Notes under the pieces: model-generated
What the model was told of the DNA's origin: nothing
The model's input: only the letters and a program-made list of their open reading frames with translations
Database searches by the model: none
In this document: piece by piece, positions 1 through 7,369 of the stretch
How the letters are laid out: every line of letters starts with the position of its first letter
How positions within the stretch are numbered: position 1 is the first letter of the stretch
Origin: SHZI01 sp964407855
GTDB lineage: Bacteria > Pseudomonadota > Gammaproteobacteria > Steroidobacterales > GCA-2729495
DNA length: 44,690 nucleotides
Reading direction: 5' to 3'
Assembly (NCBI GenBank): GCA_964407855.1
Contig: CAYOXI010000015.1
Span: 1 to 44,690, forward strand
Made by a program: the position numbers and the translations under genes

Positions 1-1011
1 TTCCAGGCGACGCGCTCGGCGACGCCACGGATAGTGATATACGGCGACTCTTTCATTCATGCTGAATACACGGCGCTTGAGCACACTTTGGTCAGGCAGC
101 TGGAGGAGCAGCTGACTGTCAAGCTGGGCAGGCCTGTTGAAGTGATCAACGCAGGCGTAGTCGGCTACGGCCCGGACCAGGTGCTGCGCCGGGTGGAGGA
201 TGAGCTGGAGTGGCTGCAACCTGATTTGCTGATCGTGGGAATCTTTGCTGGCAATGATTTTGGTGATCTCTTGCGCAACAAGCTCTACCGGTTGGGTGCG
301 GATGGTGAGCTGCTGCAGAACAATTTCACTTTCGGCGAAGAAGTTGTGTTGAATGCAGCGCTGGAAACGTCCGAGCCCGTGCTGCGCAAAGTGGGTCGGG
401 AAGCCAAGAATCAGTTACAGGCGTTGCTCCGGGGTGATCCAGGGCCACCTACCCCGCCTGCGCAGCTTACCTACAACCGCCTGCAGCAGCATTTGCGCGA
501 GTTCAATGAGTACGTCATCGAAGGCGATAATGAAGTTCGGGACTTGCGCACAGATCCGTATTCTGCCGATATCGCGGTGTTGCCCGGCAGTCCGTCGGCA
601 GAGTACAAGCTGGCACTGATGGAGGCAGTGATTGCGGGCATTCACCGGCAGGCGCAGGCACAGGGCGTACCGTTGCTCTTGCTGGCGATTCCGCACCCCA
701 TGGATGTGATGGGCGGTGAGCATGCCAGTGGTGCTGTGGACATGAATCAATTCCCGGATTACCTGCCATCACGCATGACAGACGCTGTGCAGGCCATCGC
801 CGAGAGGCAGGCTATCGATTACCTCAACCTGTACCCGCATTTCCGCGATGCGCCTGATCCTGCCGGGCTTTATCTCCGGGGCGGTGATGATCACTGGAAC
901 AATGCGGGTCAGGCCCTGGCTGCGGAACTGATTGCCGGACATGTGCTGACCAGAGGCTATATCCCGCCGACTGCATTGCCCGCGAGTGAGCCTGCCGCTG
1001 TGCTTCGCTAA
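1..1011 (+). CDS. SGNH/GDSL-type hydrolase or O-acyltransferase, 5' end missing
   Basis: The reading frame is open from base 1, so the true start lies upstream of the window; the GTG at 34 sits directly before the catalytic block and is not a credible start. Three SGNH blocks are visible: YGDSF (nucleophile Ser) near the visible N-terminus, GIFAGND (block III, G-x-N-D), and GGDDHWNNAG near the C-terminus (block V, D-x-x-H). This places it with SGNH hydrolases of the kind common in surface polysaccharide loci, where they add or remove O-acyl groups; the DDHWN block resembles AlgJ/AlgX/DltD-like proteins. Substrate and direction (esterase or transferase) cannot be told. It ends 6 bp from the convergent GNAT gene. 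Whether it has a signal peptide or membrane anchor cannot be seen because the N-terminus is absent. Confidence 0.75.
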   Translation, partial: FQATRSATPRIVIYGDSFIHAEYTALEHTLVRQLEEQLTVKLGRPVEVINAGVVGYGPDQVLRRVEDELEWLQPDLLIVGIFAGNDFGDLLRNKLYRLGADGELLQNNFTFGEEVVLNAALETSEPVLRKVGREAKNQLQALLRGDPGPPTPPAQLTYNRLQQHLREFNEYVIEGDNEVRDLRTDPYSADIAVLPGSPSAEYKLALMEAVIAGIHRQAQAQGVPLLLLAIPHPMDVMGGEHASGAVDMNQFPDYLPSRMTDAVQAIAERQAIDYLNLYPHFRDAPDPAGLYLRGGDDHWNNAGQALAAELIAGHVLTRGYIPPTALPASEPAAVLR

Positions 1012-1017
1012 GCGCTG

Positions 1018-2136
1018 TCAATTTACAAAGCCATCGGCATCCGCCGGGCGAAACCAGACGTTGGCGGCGTTGAACTGAAGCCCCGAAATACCCGGCGTGC
1101 CAGCAGGAAAACGAATCACCATGTTCAGTGCGCCTTTTCGCAGTAAGCCCAGCTTGCGCAGGGCGCGTCCCGGCTGCGGTTCGGGCACACATAGTTCAAT
1201 GGCGTCGGCCCTGGCATCAAGCAGTGTTCTGAGTGCCAACAACAGGAGCTCCGCCTCACCCATTGCCTGATCGTCAAAGTTCATCCAGTCCAGCACCGAT
1301 GCCAGCCGGATGTTGCGGATGCGGCCGCCGTCGGCCTCATCATGCTGCATCAGTCCCGTCATGAAATAGGCCACGGCGCGCCCGGTCCGGTCCTTGACCA
1401 GGTAAAGTCGGCGAGAGTTGCGTTGGGGGCCGGCTTTCATGGCCCAGTTAATCCAGCGGGTGGAGCGATGGCACTTGACGGGGCGAATGAGGCCGCTGAT
1501 CTGCGGGTCCAGTTCCTCCGGTAGCCGCTCTACCTGCTCTACCCGGAAGCCCCTGAACCGGATTTGCAGCCAGGCCGCCAGCACCAGTCGGTGCAGCAGC
1601 AACGGCACGTCCACCAGCCAGGATAACGGCGTCGCGAGCCAACTGCGCTGAATCCAGCTCATAAGTATGGGTGCCGAGTGCCGGATCAGCAGGTGTCGGT
1701 CGGCGGCGATGTGGCGCCAGCCCAGCTGGCTATAGAGCGGCAGTGCCGCTTTGGATACACACACGGCACCCGAGGCTACTGGCTTGGATCGAAGCCGCAG
1801 CAATATCATCAGGCCGGCGCCCGTGTTACGGAATTCGGGAAGTACTGAAAGACCGGAGCACCAGAGTACGTCGCACGCCTGCGTCCCGATGTGTATAAGG
1901 CCGTTAATGGTAACGATGGAGCCGACGGGGCGATTGCCGAGCAGCGCAGCGAGTAGCAGCGGGTCGTCATTCCGCGGGTCGCGAACAGGGGAGGAGAGCA
2001 GTAGTTCCCCGAAGCTGCCCCCGATTCGGGCATAGTCTGAGGAGTCATCCCAGTCGTTGAAGGCCTGTCCTGATTCAAACTGGCTACGGGTAACTTCTAC
2101 GACCCGTAGCGATTCCCTCGTGGTTGAATCCGTCAT
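1018..2136 (-). CDS. GNAT-family acetyltransferase-like protein of a FkbH/ACP operon
   Basis: The start is ATG at 2136, which overlaps the FkbH stop as ATGA (2133-2136) and implies translational coupling; a longer in-frame extension to 2220 lies wholly inside fkbH and is rejected. The product is 372 residues, about twice a single GNAT domain. The first half has GNAT-like features: a strand reading LSVLPEFRNTGAGLMILLRL, matching the acetyl-CoA-binding motif A region, and ALPLYSQLGWRH, the usual C-terminal GNAT element. The second half (YLVKDRTGRAVAYFMTGL and on) looks like a second, degenerate GNAT fold. It is the last gene of the leftward operon ACP-fkbH-GNAT. It may transfer an acyl group, possibly one carried on the operon ACP, to a sugar or amine; that is inference from position. 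No exact substrate family is recognised. Confidence 0.65.
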   Translation of the reverse strand: MTDSTTRESLRVVEVTRSQFESGQAFNDWDDSSDYARIGGSFGELLLSSPVRDPRNDDPLLLAALLGNRPVGSIVTINGLIHIGTQACDVLWCSGLSVLPEFRNTGAGLMILLRLRSKPVASGAVCVSKAALPLYSQLGWRHIAADRHLLIRHSAPILMSWIQRSWLATPLSWLVDVPLLLHRLVLAAWLQIRFRGFRVEQVERLPEELDPQISGLIRPVKCHRSTRWINWAMKAGPQRNSRRLYLVKDRTGRAVAYFMTGLMQHDEADGGRIRNIRLASVLDWMNFDDQAMGEAELLLLALRTLLDARADAIELCVPEPQPGRALRKLGLLRKGALNMVIRFPAGTPGISGLQFNAANVWFRPADADGFVN

Positions 2137-3854
2137 GGCCTTGCCGTTCGGATAGTACCGGGACGTTCCATTTGCACGGTGATAAAGGCCGGGAACGGAT
2201 AGGCATCGGCGGTCGACCATAAAAACGCATGGGCATCCCGTACGCCAAAGCCACTGCGTTGTGCGAAAAAGTCCAGAGTTGGCCGATTCTTGGCGGTTGG
2301 CAAATACAAGGCGTGAACAGATTCCAGACTGGCCGCCTGCGCATGGCGCACGGCAATCCCTGTCATCACATTCTCAATGTGCCGGCCAAACACCCGGCAA
2401 CTGAGAACAAAGTCCACGAAGGTGCATATGCCATCGCGACAGTCGACGCTGATCAGGCCGGTCAGGCCAGAGTCACCGAAGCGGTCTGCTACCCATAGTA
2501 CCCAGCAGCTACGTCCTTCCTGTTGCACCCAGTGCTCCAGTTCCGTCTCGGTAAGGCGGCGAGTGCTGAGGTTCATCTGGTTGGTCTTGTTGAGCAGCTG
2601 CGTTGCCCGCTGCCTGTTACTGTCACCCAGTGGTTCGATCCGAACGTGGAGTTCGAGTGACTGCAGCCAATCGTCGATGCTCACTCTGCTCCGGCTTTGC
2701 CGGCGTCCGCGTTCGGCGACGTAGGAGCCTGCCCGTCGGACATCTTCAATGCTGATAGCCGCCGGGTCAAAGCACGTCAGCGTATTCAGGGCGTGGCGAT
2801 ACAACAGCTTGTCGGGCGGCCAGTCCGGCACATAGAGCTGTGGCAAGGCTTCGGCTACCCGCCCGCGTTCTGCCGGGTTGTCGTCGATAAATACCGCTGC
2901 GTCCATGCCGAGGTTCAGCTCGTTTACCAGGTCAATAATATTCTGTGCTTTGTCCTGCCAGTTGATGCGCCAGCCAGCCAGATCGTCCCGTCGGATAAGC
3001 ATTTCCGGGTGGCGATCGATTGCTTCCAGAGCCACGGACTCTTCGTTCTTGCTGACCACGGCAAGTACGATGCCGCGACTCTGTAGCGCCTTGATGCCGC
3101 GCTGGAAATCCAGAAAGGCTTCGCCAACCGGATCGTGACCACCTAGCCGCACGTTCTCCCATCCGAGGTCGCCGACTATCCCGCCCCACAATGTGTCGTC
3201 CAAATCGAGTATGAGCAGCTTGCGGTTTTGGCCGGTGATGGCGCGCAGCAGCGCCTTCAGCTGCCGCGCTGCCTGTTGAAAAACCTCGGCGCAGTAGGGT
3301 GATTTGGAGGCGTACCAGTACTTGAACGCCAGAGCCGGATTCTTTTGCTCGGCAACCCACCGGTCGCTGTCTACCACAAAGATCGTCGGGTGCTCGTGCA
3401 GCCGATCCGCCAGCCGCAGGTTCATCCTCGCCAGTGCATAGCCGACTCCACCGGGACGCAGATCAATCGGGCCAAGGCCACGATGGCCAACCGGGTGTGC
3501 CCAGGTCGGTAGCATGACGGCGCGCACGCGGCTTGCAATATCAATGACGAGGTCGGCAAACCGGTCCACTTCATCCAGAAGCAGCTCAATAGGCACGCTC
3601 TCGGCCTGCAATACTCTGCCGAACGACTCTATGACTGCTTCGGGCCTGGTCCAGATGACTGCTACGCCGGCTTGATCCTGCCAGCATGGGTGCCCGGCGT
3701 CGAGCAAGGTTTGCATGACCTGACCATAGTCAGGCATGACGACGCGCACACTGGGCTGTTCGTGATCGCTCTGCAAATAGCTTCTCAGGTTCCCGACATT
3801 GAAGTCGGAGACCAGTACGACGGTATGGATCGCCGGGTCACGTGCGCCTTGCAT
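2133..3854 (-). CDS. FkbH-like HAD-superfamily (subfamily IIIC) protein
   Basis: This 573-residue protein has the three-part layout of FkbH-like proteins. The N-terminal region (1-200) begins with a SGNH-like strand, VSDFNVGNL. The central HAD domain has the nucleophile motif DLDDTLWGG at 217-225, then VVSKNEE and the metal-binding FIDDNPAER. The C-terminal part carries LLNKTNQMNLSTRRL, typical of the family. Known FkbH proteins take a glyceryl group from 1,3-bisphosphoglycerate, dephosphorylate it and load it on an ACP, giving glyceryl-ACP for methoxymalonyl or lactyl units; others sit in polysaccharide loci with unclear roles. Its start overlaps the stop of a dedicated ACP by one base (TGATG at 3852-3856), so the pair is almost certainly functional together. 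The dehydrogenases and methyltransferase of methoxymalonyl-ACP operons are absent nearby. Confidence 0.9.
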   Translation of the reverse strand: MQGARDPAIHTVVLVSDFNVGNLRSYLQSDHEQPSVRVVMPDYGQVMQTLLDAGHPCWQDQAGVAVIWTRPEAVIESFGRVLQAESVPIELLLDEVDRFADLVIDIASRVRAVMLPTWAHPVGHRGLGPIDLRPGGVGYALARMNLRLADRLHEHPTIFVVDSDRWVAEQKNPALAFKYWYASKSPYCAEVFQQAARQLKALLRAITGQNRKLLILDLDDTLWGGIVGDLGWENVRLGGHDPVGEAFLDFQRGIKALQSRGIVLAVVSKNEESVALEAIDRHPEMLIRRDDLAGWRINWQDKAQNIIDLVNELNLGMDAAVFIDDNPAERGRVAEALPQLYVPDWPPDKLLYRHALNTLTCFDPAAISIEDVRRAGSYVAERGRRQSRSRVSIDDWLQSLELHVRIEPLGDSNRQRATQLLNKTNQMNLSTRRLTETELEHWVQQEGRSCWVLWVADRFGDSGLTGLISVDCRDGICTFVDFVLSCRVFGRHIENVMTGIAVRHAQAASLESVHALYLPTAKNRPTLDFFAQRSGFGVRDAHAFLWSTADAYPFPAFITVQMERPGTIRTARP

Positions 3855-4150
3855 CAGTTCAGCTCATGGATGCTCTGCCGAATCAACTCCGTAAGCTCGC
3901 GGAGGGTGAAGGCAGCGCTGTTGGTCGCCTGTTCACCGATTGTGTTCATGACGTCTACAGGCCGTCCCAGTATCTGCGAGAGCTCTTCCTCGGTGAACAG
4001 CAGAAGGTTGATCAGACCCATGGAGTCAAGCTGCCCGGCAGGGCCGGCGATAACCGTGTCAGGTGCAGTCGCCAGGCAATTGTCGGCATCTCGCATTTCA
4101 TTCAGTCGTTCTATGGCTTTCAATACCGCAGTCTGAATCACAGTTTCCAC
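3854..4150 (-). CDS. standalone acyl carrier protein
   Basis: This is a 98-residue ACP with the phosphopantetheine attachment motif GQLDSMGLINLL, Ser at residue 43. I chose GTG at 4150 because it gives a normal ACP length and lies 8-9 nt after a TTGAGAG ribosome-binding-like stretch; the reading frame stays open upstream to 4378 but that part has no ACP-like content and overlaps the opposite-strand transposase remnant. A second GTG at 4141 is an alternative. The gene is first in the leftward operon and overlaps fkbH by one base, so the expected partner is FkbH, which would load it with a three-carbon glyceryl-type unit. It could alternatively hand acyl groups to the GNAT protein or to the C domain of the NRPS; neither is shown by the sequence. 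Confidence 0.85.
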   Translation of the reverse strand: METVIQTAVLKAIERLNEMRDADNCLATAPDTVIAGPAGQLDSMGLINLLLFTEEELSQILGRPVDVMNTIGEQATNSAAFTLRELTELIRQSIHELN

Positions 4151-4317
4151 GTGCGAACTCTCAATTGTTGCTGCACGACATCGTAGCGGAACTTGCGCCG
4201 CAATTGTGTGAAACCGGCTGCCATATGACAGTGTGTGCGCTTTGCATGCTGAGGAGTACACCCCTTTCGAGACAGCCGGATGAGGGGCAGTCCTTCTCCT
4301 TTGGCGAAGATATCGCC

Positions 4318-4618
4318 ATGACGAGGGAGCAGCAAGATGCGCCGCCTCGACGGAACCACTCAGCCATCTTGAAGGCAAAGGTGGCCCTGACCGCGTTAGG
4401 GGGCGACCAGACGCTCGCCCAGGTCGCCGAGCGGTTTGACACCCATCCGAACCAGACCAACGACTGGAAGAAAAAATTGCTGGAGAAAGCAGCTGCGTCC
4501 GTCAATGGTAGCGCCGATAGACCTGTACATAGACAGCGTATCAGCGGCTAAGGCCAGCATCGAGCGTTACATCGGCGTCTACAACAGCCGCTTTCATCAC
4601 AAGGCGCGTGACCGTTGA
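4318..4618 (+). mobile_element. IS3-family transposase remnant (orfA start fused to orfB end)
   Basis: From ATG 4318 the frame encodes an IS3-type OrfA N-terminus with the helix-turn-helix features RRNHSAILKAKVALTAL and VAERFDTHPNQTNDWKKKLL, up to about 4500. Immediately after, a different frame (about 4513-4618) encodes the extreme C-terminus of an IS3-type OrfB, including SVSAAKASIERYIGVYNSRF. More than 800 bp of a normal IS3 element is therefore missing between the two, with a frame change at the junction. No catalytic DDE residues survive, so the remnant cannot transpose. I could not delimit terminal inverted repeats or target duplications. Confidence 0.8.
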
Positions 4619-4857
4619 ACCCCGATATCCTGTACTTCAGTTCACTGTTGCTCATGGCAGTAGCCTAACCGGCAGGGCTCCACCTATCCGGACCGCGGAA
4701 ACTCTCCAGGAAAGCGCGGCCACCTCTACCTGATTGGCAAAGAACACCCTCTGCCTCCCGCTCCATATTGCTGCGCTGTGCAAAGCTGACGCGCTTCACG
4801 TTTCGGGTCATTTCCGCCTTTTAGGGACAACCGCTGTGCTAGGCTTTCCTCGAAGAA

Positions 4858-6036
4858 ATGGCTTTGGGTGAAATTGTTTTGCGAATTAATTCCTTCATGC
4901 GCGGTTTGCGCACTTTAATCGGCATGTTTCTGGTTTTCGGTACATGGGTTGGCCTTTCAGCTACTCCAATTCCGCCGCCGCTCCTGTGCGTGGATGACAT
5001 TGATTGCGTTGAAACAGCTGAGCCGCCTGAGGCTCCTGCCCCCGGTCAGGGTTACACACTTGCCAACGCCACGGCAGGGTTGCCGTTTGCTCTGAATACG
5101 CCTGTGTTGCCGAATATCAGCAATGAGGTGACGGTGACGCCGTCAACCATCGGTGCGAACAAGGTAAATGGTCGGCGAATTATCCTGCAGCCAGGCAACT
5201 ATGGTAACCAGATGTTTGGTAGCCAGGATCAGGAAATTGTCCTGCAACCGGGTGTCGAGATCGGCACCATTACTTTTAACAATACAGCGCGCCGGCTCCA
5301 CTTTCGCGCCACACCCGTCCGCTCTGGGCGGATACGGGCGATTTCCACGGGCGGCAGCGCCAACAACTCCCTGACTGACCTGTTCTTTGATGGCATCAAC
5401 GTTGACGACACCGGCAGTCCGGGTGTGCAGTTTCAGTTTCATGGCACCCGGGTTGCCGTGATTAACTCATCAATTACGGCTGATTCCTATGCGATGGGGA
5501 ACTTCCACACGGTTACAGATTTTCTGGTAGCGAACTCCTACATCTACACTTATGGCTCCACTCAGGCCAATATGCGATCTCACAGCGCCCTGCGCTACGT
5601 AGTGGTCGATAGTAGACTGAGGAAGTCCGGTGGTGGTCACCACGCCTTGCGGGTGCATGGTGATGACAGCGCTAGCATCCGCCCGGCACATAATATTTTC
5701 ATCGCGAGAAACCAGATCGACGGCGCACGGGTAGCCATCCGCGGCACGGGTTCGCAGGGGGGTGAAGATGGTGGGCTATCGGGTTCCAGCTCAGGGATAG
5801 ATACTGTGTGGTTCGAGAACAATGTTCTCTATCATCCCGGCCCCAATAACGCTTCACTTTTTACGGGTAACAACGAGCATGACAGCGACCGTCCGCAGAT
5901 GTTCTATCTGAGAAACAACGTGTTGTATTCCAACCAAGCAACCTGGTTGAGCCCTGGCCAGCCACGCTCCAACTGGGTGCTACAGAACAATGCGCACAAT
6001 CCATATCAGCCGCCGCCAGACTGGAGTTTCCGCTGA
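4858..6036 (+). CDS. secreted right-handed parallel beta-helix protein
   Basis: The protein has up to 392 residues. Two starts are possible: ATG 4858, or ATG 4897 (residue 14). The second gives a classical signal peptide, basic MRGLR then a hydrophobic core and LSATP before a Pro-rich linker. The mature part is dominated by short Asn/Gly-rich strand repeats (for example RRLHFRATPVRSGRIRAIS, HNIFIARNQIDGARVAI, DTVWFENNVLYHPGPNN, QMFYLRNNVLYSNQATW), the pattern of pectate-lyase-like or NosD-like parallel beta helices. Such proteins are usually polysaccharide lyases, epimerases or surface binding proteins. I see no catalytic signature that picks one, so the activity is unknown. It lies between two IS3-family remnants and reads toward a broken glycosyltransferase gene. 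Confidence 0.75.
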   Translation: MALGEIVLRINSFMRGLRTLIGMFLVFGTWVGLSATPIPPPLLCVDDIDCVETAEPPEAPAPGQGYTLANATAGLPFALNTPVLPNISNEVTVTPSTIGANKVNGRRIILQPGNYGNQMFGSQDQEIVLQPGVEIGTITFNNTARRLHFRATPVRSGRIRAISTGGSANNSLTDLFFDGINVDDTGSPGVQFQFHGTRVAVINSSITADSYAMGNFHTVTDFLVANSYIYTYGSTQANMRSHSALRYVVVDSRLRKSGGGHHALRVHGDDSASIRPAHNIFIARNQIDGARVAIRGTGSQGGEDGGLSGSSSGIDTVWFENNVLYHPGPNNASLFTGNNEHDSDRPQMFYLRNNVLYSNQATWLSPGQPRSNWVLQNNAHNPYQPPPDWSFR

Positions 6037-6069
6037 GACAGCGGTTGTGTGCCGACTTACAATTGCCAG

Positions 6070-6205
6070 ATGGCTCAACGCATCGCCTATTTCGTCAATC
6101 GCTACCCTGCAGCCAGTCACAGTTTCATCGGCCGCGAGATTCTCGCGCTTGAAGAGCATGGAATAGATGTTCTTCGTATAGCGTTACGACTGACTGAGCC
6201 AGACG
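6070..6205 (+). pseudogene. 5' fragment of a family 1-type glycosyltransferase gene, truncated by an IS remnant
   Basis: From ATG 6070 the frame encodes about 45 residues typical of the N-terminus of GT4-type glycosyltransferases (AQRIAYFVNRYPAASHSFI, then GREILALEEHGIDVLRIALR). The similarity stops near 6205, where a different frame starts to encode the end of an IS3-type transposase. The rest of the glycosyltransferase (about 300 or more residues) is absent from the window. The locus has therefore lost one sugar-transfer step, or that step is now done elsewhere. Confidence 0.7.
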
Positions 6206-6376
6206 CTGTTCGACTCGATCGCGGAGGCGCAGGAATCAGCCACCCGCTGGCTCTGGACTTACAGCCACGAGCGCCTGAACATGGCCATCGGCGGCATCAC
6301 CCCGATCCAGAAACTGGCGATGGCCGCCTAGCTCCACTTCTGCCGAGAGCTAAAAAAGGGGGGATTACCAGGTCGC
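6200..6376 (+). mobile_element. 3' end of a second IS3-family element (orfB C-terminus plus end sequence)
   Basis: In the frame ending at the TAG at 6329-6331, about 40 residues match the C-terminus of IS3-family OrfB proteins (SIAEAQESATRWLWTYSHER, then NMAIGGITPIQKLAMAA). The stop is followed by a short tract and GGGGGGATTACC (6358-6373 region), which resembles the 3' terminus of elements of this type. No 5' end or orfA is present. The left boundary at the glycosyltransferase fragment is approximate. It differs in sequence from the remnant at 4318-4618, so the two scars come from different elements. Confidence 0.7.
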
Positions 6377-6390
6377 CTGATCCCGATTGG

Positions 6391-6870
6391 TCAGGGGTCT
6401 GCCAGAAAGCTCTGGATGCGCGCCAGCAGTTCCGGTGAGGCGCTTCTCCTGAGTGTATCCCTTGGCTGGAAATGCTGGAACTCTGTCAGTAGTTGCAGCA
6501 AGTCCTGATTTTCGAATGCAGCCATTAGCTGGCCTTTGGCAGCGAAGTGCCGTGCTGTCCCGACCTGATGGTCGTTCCGCGTTTCGGCAAACTCGCTCAA
6601 CCTGGGGAATACGAGCAGCGGCTTGTGCTGGAGCAGCACCTGAATAATGGTCCCGGTGCCAGCATGTGCCACGACGGATGTGCAGCGTTGCAGCCAGCCA
6701 TCAAAGTCCCTTCGGCTGAGCAGTTGCGTGAACTCAAGGTGCTGTGGCCGATAGTCGGACTCGCCGATCTGGGCGAACAACTGAATCTCCGGATGCTCAC
6801 CGGCCCACTGGTCTACCAGTGCAATCATCCGGTCAAAAGGCATCTGGTGACCCACAGTCACGAAGATCAT
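6391..6870 (-). CDS. PssE-like glycosyltransferase subunit (GT28 C-terminal type)
   Basis: The start is ATG 6870, overlapping the PssD-like stop as ATGA (6867-6870); the frame open further upstream lies inside the preceding gene. The 159-residue product begins MIFVTVGHQMPFDRMIALVD and contains AHAGTGTIIQVLLQHKPLLVFPR followed by NDHQ, the nucleotide-sugar-binding region of GT28 C-terminal domains such as PssE and Alg13. In the known two-component enzymes (PssD/PssE, Alg14/Alg13) this is the catalytic, sugar-nucleotide-binding half, held at the membrane by its partner. PssDE in rhizobia is a glucuronosyl-beta-1,4-glucuronosyltransferase, but the sugar used here is not predictable. It is the last gene of the leftward PKS operon. 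Confidence 0.85.
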   Translation of the reverse strand: MIFVTVGHQMPFDRMIALVDQWAGEHPEIQLFAQIGESDYRPQHLEFTQLLSRRDFDGWLQRCTSVVAHAGTGTIIQVLLQHKPLLVFPRLSEFAETRNDHQVGTARHFAAKGQLMAAFENQDLLQLLTEFQHFQPRDTLRRSASPELLARIQSFLADP

Positions 6871-7310
6871 ATGACCTGTCCTGCGTAGTGAGGTCCGGTC
6901 TCTCGTGCCAACTCCGGCCACTGGGTAAGCCAGAGATCCGCACACTTGCCTGCCATCCGGCCAGCCTTGGACATCTGCTCGACATTGGCCAGACTGTCAA
7001 TCCAGATGGTACGGGCACCAAAGAGCCTGCCAAAGCGCAGTGCAAAGTAGCCGGGAGCTGCACCGGTACTGACCACCACGTCCGGCCGAATGCGCACTAC
7101 CAGCAGCAGAACCTGCAAGGCCAGAATGATTGCGCCAATTGGATTCCATTGAGTGGCATCTCGAACGGTATGAAAGTCGCCATGGCTGACATCCGCACGG
7201 TAGTCGGGCCGGACGGTGACGAAATGAATCGTGGCATCACCAAATGCTGGTGTCAGTCGCAGCAGTTCAATCCAGTGACCACCGCCGCTTGCGACAGCAA
7301 GGATCCTCAC
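6867..7310 (-). CDS. PssD-like (Alg14-type) glycosyltransferase membrane partner
   Basis: The start is GTG 7310 with GGAG about 9 nt upstream. The 147-residue protein begins MRILAVASGGGHWIELLRL, the Gly-rich N-terminal loop of PssD/Alg14 proteins. It has a hydrophobic segment, GAIILALQVLLLVVRIRPDVV, and then VVSTGAAPGYFALRFGRLFGARTIWIDSLAN, typical of the family. In characterised pairs this subunit anchors the PssE/Alg13 subunit at the cytoplasmic face and binds the lipid-linked acceptor. It overlaps pssE-like by ATGA and is itself coupled to a tiny upstream ORF by GTGA. Being in one operon with the PKS, it may act on the same final product. Confidence 0.87.
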   Translation of the reverse strand: MRILAVASGGGHWIELLRLTPAFGDATIHFVTVRPDYRADVSHGDFHTVRDATQWNPIGAIILALQVLLLVVRIRPDVVVSTGAAPGYFALRFGRLFGARTIWIDSLANVEQMSKAGRMAGKCADLWLTQWPELARETGPHYAGQVI

Positions 7311-7369
7311 CGGTCGCTGCTCCGGCGCAGAATTCGGTACGGGTGCCGTCGCAGAGGCGAAAACCTCAT
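7307..7369 (-). CDS. 20-codon bridging ORF between PKS and pssD-like gene
   Basis: ATG at 7367-7369 overlaps the PKS stop as ATGA (7366-7369). The frame runs 20 codons, MRFSPLRRHPYRILRRSSDR, and its TGA (7307-7309) overlaps the GTG start of the pssD-like gene (7308-7310) as GTGA. It exactly fills the 55-bp space between the two large genes with both junctions overlapping. The peptide is strongly basic (seven Arg). It may only keep ribosomes moving from PKS to glycosyltransferase, or it may be a chance frame; no family is recognised. It has no separate ribosome-binding site beyond the end of the PKS gene. Confidence 0.35.
   Translation of the reverse strand: MRFSPLRRHPYRILRRSSDR

Noticed and set aside
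2137..2220. Longer N-terminus for the GNAT protein
   Set aside because: It lies entirely inside fkbH; the ATGA overlap at 2133-2136 gives a better start and the added residues show no GNAT similarity.
4151..4378. Longer N-terminus for the ACP
   Set aside because: The added 76 residues overlap the opposite-strand transposase remnant and do not look like an ACP; GTG 4150 gives the normal length and has a ribosome-binding-like site.
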